Both the position numbers and the translations under genes were made by a program. A stretch of 64,000 bases of DNA, from assembly GCA_028673005.1 (NCBI GenBank), contig CM054113.1, forward strand, positions 44,520,834-44,584,833, given 5' to 3'. Of this stretch, positions 59,781 to 64,000 are shown piece by piece (position 1 is the first letter of the stretch; every line of letters begins with the position of its first letter). The notes below the pieces were generated by a model. It was not told the DNA's origin and searched no databases. It saw nothing but the letters and a program-made list of their open reading frames with translations. This DNA is from Tanypteryx hageni (taxonomy: Eukaryota; Arthropoda; Insecta; Odonata; Petaluridae).

Positions 59781-60539
59781 ATGCCTGTGGATAAGTTTGG
59801 ACGTTCTTTGAGGAGAAGAAGGAGGATGGATTCGTATGATATGCTAGGAAATCGTTTAACAAATTTAGCTTCTCCTATAGACACCAATGATGCTGTCACA
59901 AAAGGATATTTGAGAGATAACACACTTTCATTGACTGAACATCAAATAAATGCTGAGAATCGTCGCATATCTAATATAGGCAAATCTCTTCAACCTAGAG
60001 ATGCTGTCTCAAAAGAGTACGTGGACTTTCGAATACCAGGAGCGACGAGACATTATATTTCAGCAGGTGGACGAAGAATCGTAAGTGCGAAAGAACCAAT
60101 AGATGAGGGTGATGTAGTAAATAAACGTTTTTTGCTTCAAAATGCTATAACAATAGCAAAAGACACTACGAGTGCAAAGAAAACCCGAATAACGGATTTG
60201 AATGATCCTCAGGATGAATATGATGCAGTTAATTATAAGACCTTGCTTACAAAATTACAGAATGCTGTTATTATGGATAGCGGTGTGATAGATGTGAAAA
60301 GTCATCGGATAACAAACGTATCAAACCCTCAAGATGAAAGTGACGCTGTTAATTTTAAGACTTTGCTTGAAAGCTCAACAGTTCATCTAAATCATGTTGC
60401 AAATAACACTATCACGCTAAATAAGAATAAATTTGATGCACGCGGACATGCTCTGACTAATGTGAGAGATCCTGTGGAAGAAACAGACGTTGTCAATTTG
60501 GGTTATTTGAGGAGATTGCTTTTAAAACGTCAGTATTAA
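59781..60539 (+). CDS. Fibre-like repeat protein (252 aa)
   Basis: Six imperfect repeats of the form R-I-x-N-(V/L)-x-x-P-x-(D/E)-x-x-D-(A/V)-V-(N/T)-x-x-x-L begin at about residues 25, 62, 99, 136, 176 and 224, for example NRLTNLASPIDTNDAVTKGY and HRITNVSNPQDESDAVNFKT. The first three steps are 37 residues. Such INxxDPxxxxDAVxKxYL repeats are familiar from shafts of trimeric phage tail fibres. The N-terminus is basic (RSLRRRRRMDSYD), suitable as an anchor to a penton base. A receptor-binding or spike role is an inference. Confidence 0.65.
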   Translation: MPVDKFGRSLRRRRRMDSYDMLGNRLTNLASPIDTNDAVTKGYLRDNTLSLTEHQINAENRRISNIGKSLQPRDAVSKEYVDFRIPGATRHYISAGGRRIVSAKEPIDEGDVVNKRFLLQNAITIAKDTTSAKKTRITDLNDPQDEYDAVNYKTLLTKLQNAVIMDSGVIDVKSHRITNVSNPQDESDAVNFKTLLESSTVHLNHVANNTITLNKNKFDARGHALTNVRDPVEETDVVNLGYLRRLLLKRQY

Positions 60540-60588
60540 TAGAGGAACATTTCAACGGTCACGAAATAATTATGCAGTCAACCTAGAC

Positions 60589-61521
60589 GTGAAGATGGAT
60601 ATCAGACGTGGAATTGTCAATGAACTTCACAAACCAGCGAGGAAGAATTATGAACGAAGAAAAGTTCTGATAAAAGGTTTGGACGACTTATGGCAAGCTG
60701 ATTTGGTAGAAATGCTTCCTTATTCAAGTGAAAATCGTGGATACAAATACCTATTAACCATGATAGATGCCTTATCAAAATACGCTTGGGCTGTTCCTGT
60801 GAAACGAAAAACCTCAGAAGATGTCTCGCGGGCTTTGAAGATGATTCTCAAACAAAGGAAACCGAGAAATATTCAAACTGATCAAGGGAAAGAGTTTTAC
60901 AACAATAAATTCATTGGTTTGATGAAAAAACATGGAATTAACCATTACAGCACATTTAGCACAATGAAAGCTTCAATAGTAGAACGATGGAACCGTACTC
61001 TTAAAACTGAAATGTGGAAACGATTTAGTTTACAAGGTAACCACAAATGGTTAACAATATTACCTATTTTAGTTCAAGAGTATAATAATAGGGTACATAG
61101 AACGATCAAGATGAAACCTGCTGATGTCACTAAGGAGAATGAAAAGGATATATTATCAAGAATTTATCAAAGGAAAATAAGAAAAGGCGCTAAAAATGTC
61201 AAATTTAGTGAAGGGGACAATGTACGCATATCAAAAAGCAAGGCAATATTTGAAAAAGGTTTTACGCCTTCTTGGTCTACAAAGATATTTGTCATAGAGG
61301 AAGTAAAAAATACGGTTCCACCAACTTATATTCTCAGAGACCAAAATAATCAACCTATTAAAGGCGGCTTTTATCAAGAGGAATTGCAGAAAACAAAGTT
61401 CCAGGATGTTTACTTAGTGGAAAAGATTTTGAAGAGACGTGGTGATAAGGCGTACGTTAAATGGTTGGGATTCGACAATTGTTATAACACATGGGAAGAT
61501 GTAAATCAAATGTTGAAATAA
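60589..61521 (+). CDS. Polinton integrase, rve fold with C-terminal chromodomain
   Basis: Catalytic D,D,E residues: D38 in LWQADLVEM, D98 in IQTDQGKEF and E132 in KASIVERWNRTLK, within a retroviral-type core (MIDALSKYAWAVPVK, YNNRVHRTIKMKPADV). Residues about 275-310 form a chromodomain (YLVEKILKRRGDKAYVKWLG, CYNTWEDV), as in c-integrases of Polintons and chromoviral Gypsy elements, which can direct insertion to marked chromatin. The open frame starts with GTG at 60589; the first ATG is at 60595. No HHCC zinc finger precedes the core. An AATAAA overlaps the stop. It would join element ends to host DNA, consistent with the 6-bp duplication. Confidence 0.93.
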   Translation: MKMDIRRGIVNELHKPARKNYERRKVLIKGLDDLWQADLVEMLPYSSENRGYKYLLTMIDALSKYAWAVPVKRKTSEDVSRALKMILKQRKPRNIQTDQGKEFYNNKFIGLMKKHGINHYSTFSTMKASIVERWNRTLKTEMWKRFSLQGNHKWLTILPILVQEYNNRVHRTIKMKPADVTKENEKDILSRIYQRKIRKGAKNVKFSEGDNVRISKSKAIFEKGFTPSWSTKIFVIEEVKNTVPPTYILRDQNNQPIKGGFYQEELQKTKFQDVYLVEKILKRRGDKAYVKWLGFDNCYNTWEDVNQMLK

Positions 61522-61824
61522 ATAAAAGATTTATGTTTCATATTCAATTGTTTTTATTCCAATTTAGGAAATAATTTTCCATCACCAATAGAATAAAGCG
61601 CAATTCAATTGCGCACACATTTCACATAAAAAGTACAGAAATATCAATACTAAAAACTAAATAGAAAAAAATTATTTCAATTGCGCACACACAACACATA
61701 AAAAGTACAGAAATATCAATACTAAAAACTAAATAGAAAAAAAATATTTCAATTGCACGCACATTTCACTTAAAAAGTACAGAAATATCAATACTAAAAA
61801 CTAAATAGAAAAAAAAAATTATTT
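61522..61824. repeat. Three tandem 72-bp repeats with palindrome between integrase and polymerase
   Basis: Units of 72-75 bp starting near 61604, 61676 and 61748 share AAAAAGTACAGAAATATCAA and TACTAAAAACTAAATAGAAA. The first unit is preceded by a perfect 17-bp palindrome GCGCAATTCAATTGCGC (61598-61614). Both flanking genes converge here, so the array is the shared 3' end. AATAAA after the integrase stop serves the plus strand; for the minus strand there is no equally clear signal. It may act as a bidirectional terminator, an origin or a recombination spot. Confidence 0.8.
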
Positions 61825-64000
61825 TCATTCGTCATTCGGAGTTAAGTAATGACCATGAGCTAATGTATTGATTCCATCACATAAAATGTACCTCTTGTCA
61901 TCAAAAGGTGATAACGATAGTTTGTTCACTTCTACAGAATATAACTCATGTTTTTTAGATCTTATCTGTCTAAATGATGTCATTTTTTCTTTACTTTCAT
62001 TCAAACAGTCCAAATAATCTTTGAATTTTATTTTACTTTTAACGGCGCATTTTTTAACGCCTTTGGCACGCTTTTTTTCCTCACCGTCGATGATAATGGA
62101 ATACATCTTTGCTCTCAATCCTACAAATTCAGAGATTGATTTTGCACAGGCTTCATCTTTAAATTTACCCAACACTTTCTTATTTGCCAAAGAATAACAT
62201 TTGTGATCAGTTGGATAGTCTGAAGTATCAAAGAAAGAAATATTTTTTATCAAGTCTTCATAAAAATCATCCGTTTTTACCTCGTAAATAAATGAATCTG
62301 TATCCATATACAACAATTTTAGATTTTCTTTATCATACATGGACTTCATTACGTTGTAATGAAAATCATACATTAAAATTTTAGATAAATCTAAAATTGC
62401 CATTCCTACATAAATGGGTTTATCAAAAACAATTTTTTCTTTCGCCATATGTACTGCGACCAGATTTTCCGAATATATGGTTCGATCTAGAAAATTACTT
62501 TTTGCTATTACTTTTTGCAATCTTTTCATGTCACAGATCAATTCAATATTTATTCTTTTACGTACGTTCTCCATAGATTTCCCAAAAACTGAATTGTTCA
62601 TTAATTTAAAGAATTCCTTTTCGAAATCATTAGTAGCCAATTTCCGCTTCTCAGTATTATTTAATATATATGACTCAAGCCAATTAGATTGTTGAAATTC
62701 TATTATTCTATTAATATTTTTTAATTTTAACCCTAGCTGTAATGCTTGTTTCAACAGAGAAATGTGAATTACATAGCGTTTCTTATTGAATAATGTTGTT
62801 AGAAGTTTTTTCTGATCTGAACCTGGCGGGTTATCATTTTCAGGTAGAAGGGGAAATTCGTTATGCTGATCGTGAAGGTAACTTGGGTATTCCAAATCTA
62901 CATCTAACAAATACCCTACGGTGCCTTCAGCATCAATCTCTTCAATGTCTCCTATATCTTTTGGATCAACCCATCTAAATCCCGAATAAGGCATTTTTTT
63001 ACACATACTATACCCATACAAGTTATTTGCGTCTATATATGCTATATATGAACTTTCTTCTCTAGGATTATATTCATTCATGTACTTATTGTTTGCTTTC
63101 GAATATCGTTTAACACATTGAGCCAAACCTCCCCTGATTCCACGTTCTATCATAATAATCATATCGTAATCAGTCAGTAGATCTAATTTTGCTTTACTAT
63201 GTTTGAGGGCGGCTTCCCAAGCAAGTCCGGGGGATGTGAAATAGTAACTAGGATCCAAACCATATGATTGCAAACATTCACTGCGGAAATTCTCAAATAC
63301 ATCGACGAGTCCCACAACGTCACCCGTCAGATATATATCGCTGTACTCCCCTAAGTTTTTAACATTGAAAGTCTCCCACACTTTTTTAGCATGCTCATAG
63401 TCAGAAATAGAAAGCTCAGTTTCATTTAATTTATTTACAAAAGAATCCATCGGAGGAAGAAATGGCAATTCTAATTTTTCAAAACAATCGATGAAATCAT
63501 ATGGAAAAACACCTTTCTTTGTAATTAATTTAAATTGTTCACCATGAAAGTGTTTTGATGTCTCTACGAATTTTGACGCTGGGAGAATTGACATTAAATA
63601 CTCTAAGCTATAGGGCATAAATCTATATGTATCCACAAATCTTAACTGTATGTTCCCAATATACTTTATAAAGCTAATATATCGCTCCTCTGTATTGGGA
63701 ATCACTCCTATCCTCCCTGGAATATTTCCCAGTTCTTTTATAATAAAATGTGAATCATAACCACTCAAATTGTGTATGTACACAGGAATGAAATTCGGAT
63801 TCTTAAAATTTAAATTACATATTCGATGAGCAGCTCCTCTAAACTCCCCACTCAAATGACAATGATCTTTAACTTTATAATTTTTGCTATTTTCTTCAAT
63901 TTTTCCTCCGCAAATATGACAATCAGCACAGTTTTTGTAATTTTCTTCTTGTATTGACGTTAATTCTATCATTCCAATTTTCCTTGCATAAATATCTGAA
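61825..64000 (-). CDS. Protein-primed DNA polymerase B, partial (5' part outside the window)
   Basis: The frame stays open past the first in-window ATG (63972) to the window edge, so the N-terminus lies beyond. From that ATG: Cys/His cluster (CADCHICGGKI, DHCHLSGEFRGAAHRICN) at 15-52, exonuclease motif II IHNLSGYDSHFIIKEL at 67-81, exonuclease III region YLTGDVVGLVDVFENF near 214, polymerase motif A YIDANNLYGYSM with D314, motif B KLMNNSVFGKSMENV at 457-470 and motif C YMDTDSFIYEV with D557/D559. This is the Polinton/adenovirus-type polymerase that primes on a terminal protein. All visible catalytic motifs are intact. Confidence 0.95.
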   Translation of the reverse strand, partial: SDIYARKIGMIELTSIQEENYKNCADCHICGGKIEENSKNYKVKDHCHLSGEFRGAAHRICNLNFKNPNFIPVYIHNLSGYDSHFIIKELGNIPGRIGVIPNTEERYISFIKYIGNIQLRFVDTYRFMPYSLEYLMSILPASKFVETSKHFHGEQFKLITKKGVFPYDFIDCFEKLELPFLPPMDSFVNKLNETELSISDYEHAKKVWETFNVKNLGEYSDIYLTGDVVGLVDVFENFRSECLQSYGLDPSYYFTSPGLAWEAALKHSKAKLDLLTDYDMIIMIERGIRGGLAQCVKRYSKANNKYMNEYNPREESSYIAYIDANNLYGYSMCKKMPYSGFRWVDPKDIGDIEEIDAEGTVGYLLDVDLEYPSYLHDQHNEFPLLPENDNPPGSDQKKLLTTLFNKKRYVIHISLLKQALQLGLKLKNINRIIEFQQSNWLESYILNNTEKRKLATNDFEKEFFKLMNNSVFGKSMENVRKRINIELICDMKRLQKVIAKSNFLDRTIYSENLVAVHMAKEKIVFDKPIYVGMAILDLSKILMYDFHYNVMKSMYDKENLKLLYMDTDSFIYEVKTDDFYEDLIKNISFFDTSDYPTDHKCYSLANKKVLGKFKDEACAKSISEFVGLRAKMYSIIIDGEEKKRAKGVKKCAVKSKIKFKDYLDCLNESKEKMTSFRQIRSKKHELYSVEVNKLSLSPFDDKRYILCDGINTLAHGHYLTPNDE

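Larger units (their letters stand above)
52530..64000. mobile_element. Polinton/Maverick (adintovirus-like) element, left part
   Basis: Begins AGTAGGGATAAAAAGCGG, with the AG terminus usual for Polintons, directly after a 6-bp candidate target duplication CTGCAT. It encodes protein-primed DNA polymerase B, retroviral-type integrase, adenain-like protease, packaging ATPase, double-jelly-roll major and penton-like minor capsid proteins, and a PLA2 capsid protein: the hallmark set of Polintons/adintoviruses. At least 11.47 kb is in the window and the right end, with the second inverted terminal repeat, is outside. Genes are compact, overlapping and almost all open, unlike the decayed elements in the flanking blocks. 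Confidence 0.93.

Overview
This window is animal nuclear DNA, most likely from an arthropod and probably an insect. It is AT-rich, has spliced exons with GT/AG borders for a mitochondrial carrier gene, and carries Penelope-like, Jockey-type, hAT-like and Polinton/Maverick mobile elements. The species cannot be named from the sequence.

Layout. Positions 1-26561 and 26562-52529 are two nearly identical copies of one block (period 26,561 bp). By eye they differ by occasional substitutions, small indels and one 719-bp indel. This is either a recent tandem duplication or two alleles of a heterozygous region assembled end to end. Each block holds: exon(s) of an SCaMC-type (SLC25A23/24/25) ATP-Mg/phosphate carrier on the minus strand; a small MITE; a hairpin MITE; a tRNA-derived sequence; one old Penelope-like (PLE) fragment; a 2-kb imperfect inverted repeat; a hAT end; a pure-purine tract; a PLE with pseudo-LTRs and a hammerhead-ribozyme motif, split by a hAT-like insertion in its catalytic motif; a broken Jockey-type element; and a second PLE fragment. 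The remaining 10-plus kb of each block looks like intron or intergenic sequence.

The carrier gene reads right to left. Five consecutive exons are at 30606-30764 (block 2), then 25770-26024, 25498-25665, 24943-25087 and 24256-24443 (block 1), so the block junction lies inside its first visible intron. Exon 4061-4219 belongs to a second copy whose 3' exons lie left of the window. The two last exons at 51480-51667 and 52167-52311 belong to a third. The EF-hand exons expected upstream were not found.

From 52530 to the window end lies a Polinton/adintovirus-like element. It sits in the intron of the third carrier copy at a site that is still empty in block 1 (25300-25305, CTGCAT). Order: GT-rich terminal repeat zone; on the minus strand a small unknown protein, a BIR-domain fusion protein, major capsid protein, a 49-residue overlapping ORF, penton-like protein, adenain-type protease and phospholipase A2 capsid protein; then, divergently on the plus strand, packaging ATPase, a DUF8207-type protein, a fibre-like repeat protein and a chromodomain integrase; then protein-primed DNA polymerase B on the minus strand, running off the window. 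Capsid, maturation, packaging, integration and replication functions are all present. The frames are open except for one oddity at the protease start, so the element looks young and possibly recently mobile.
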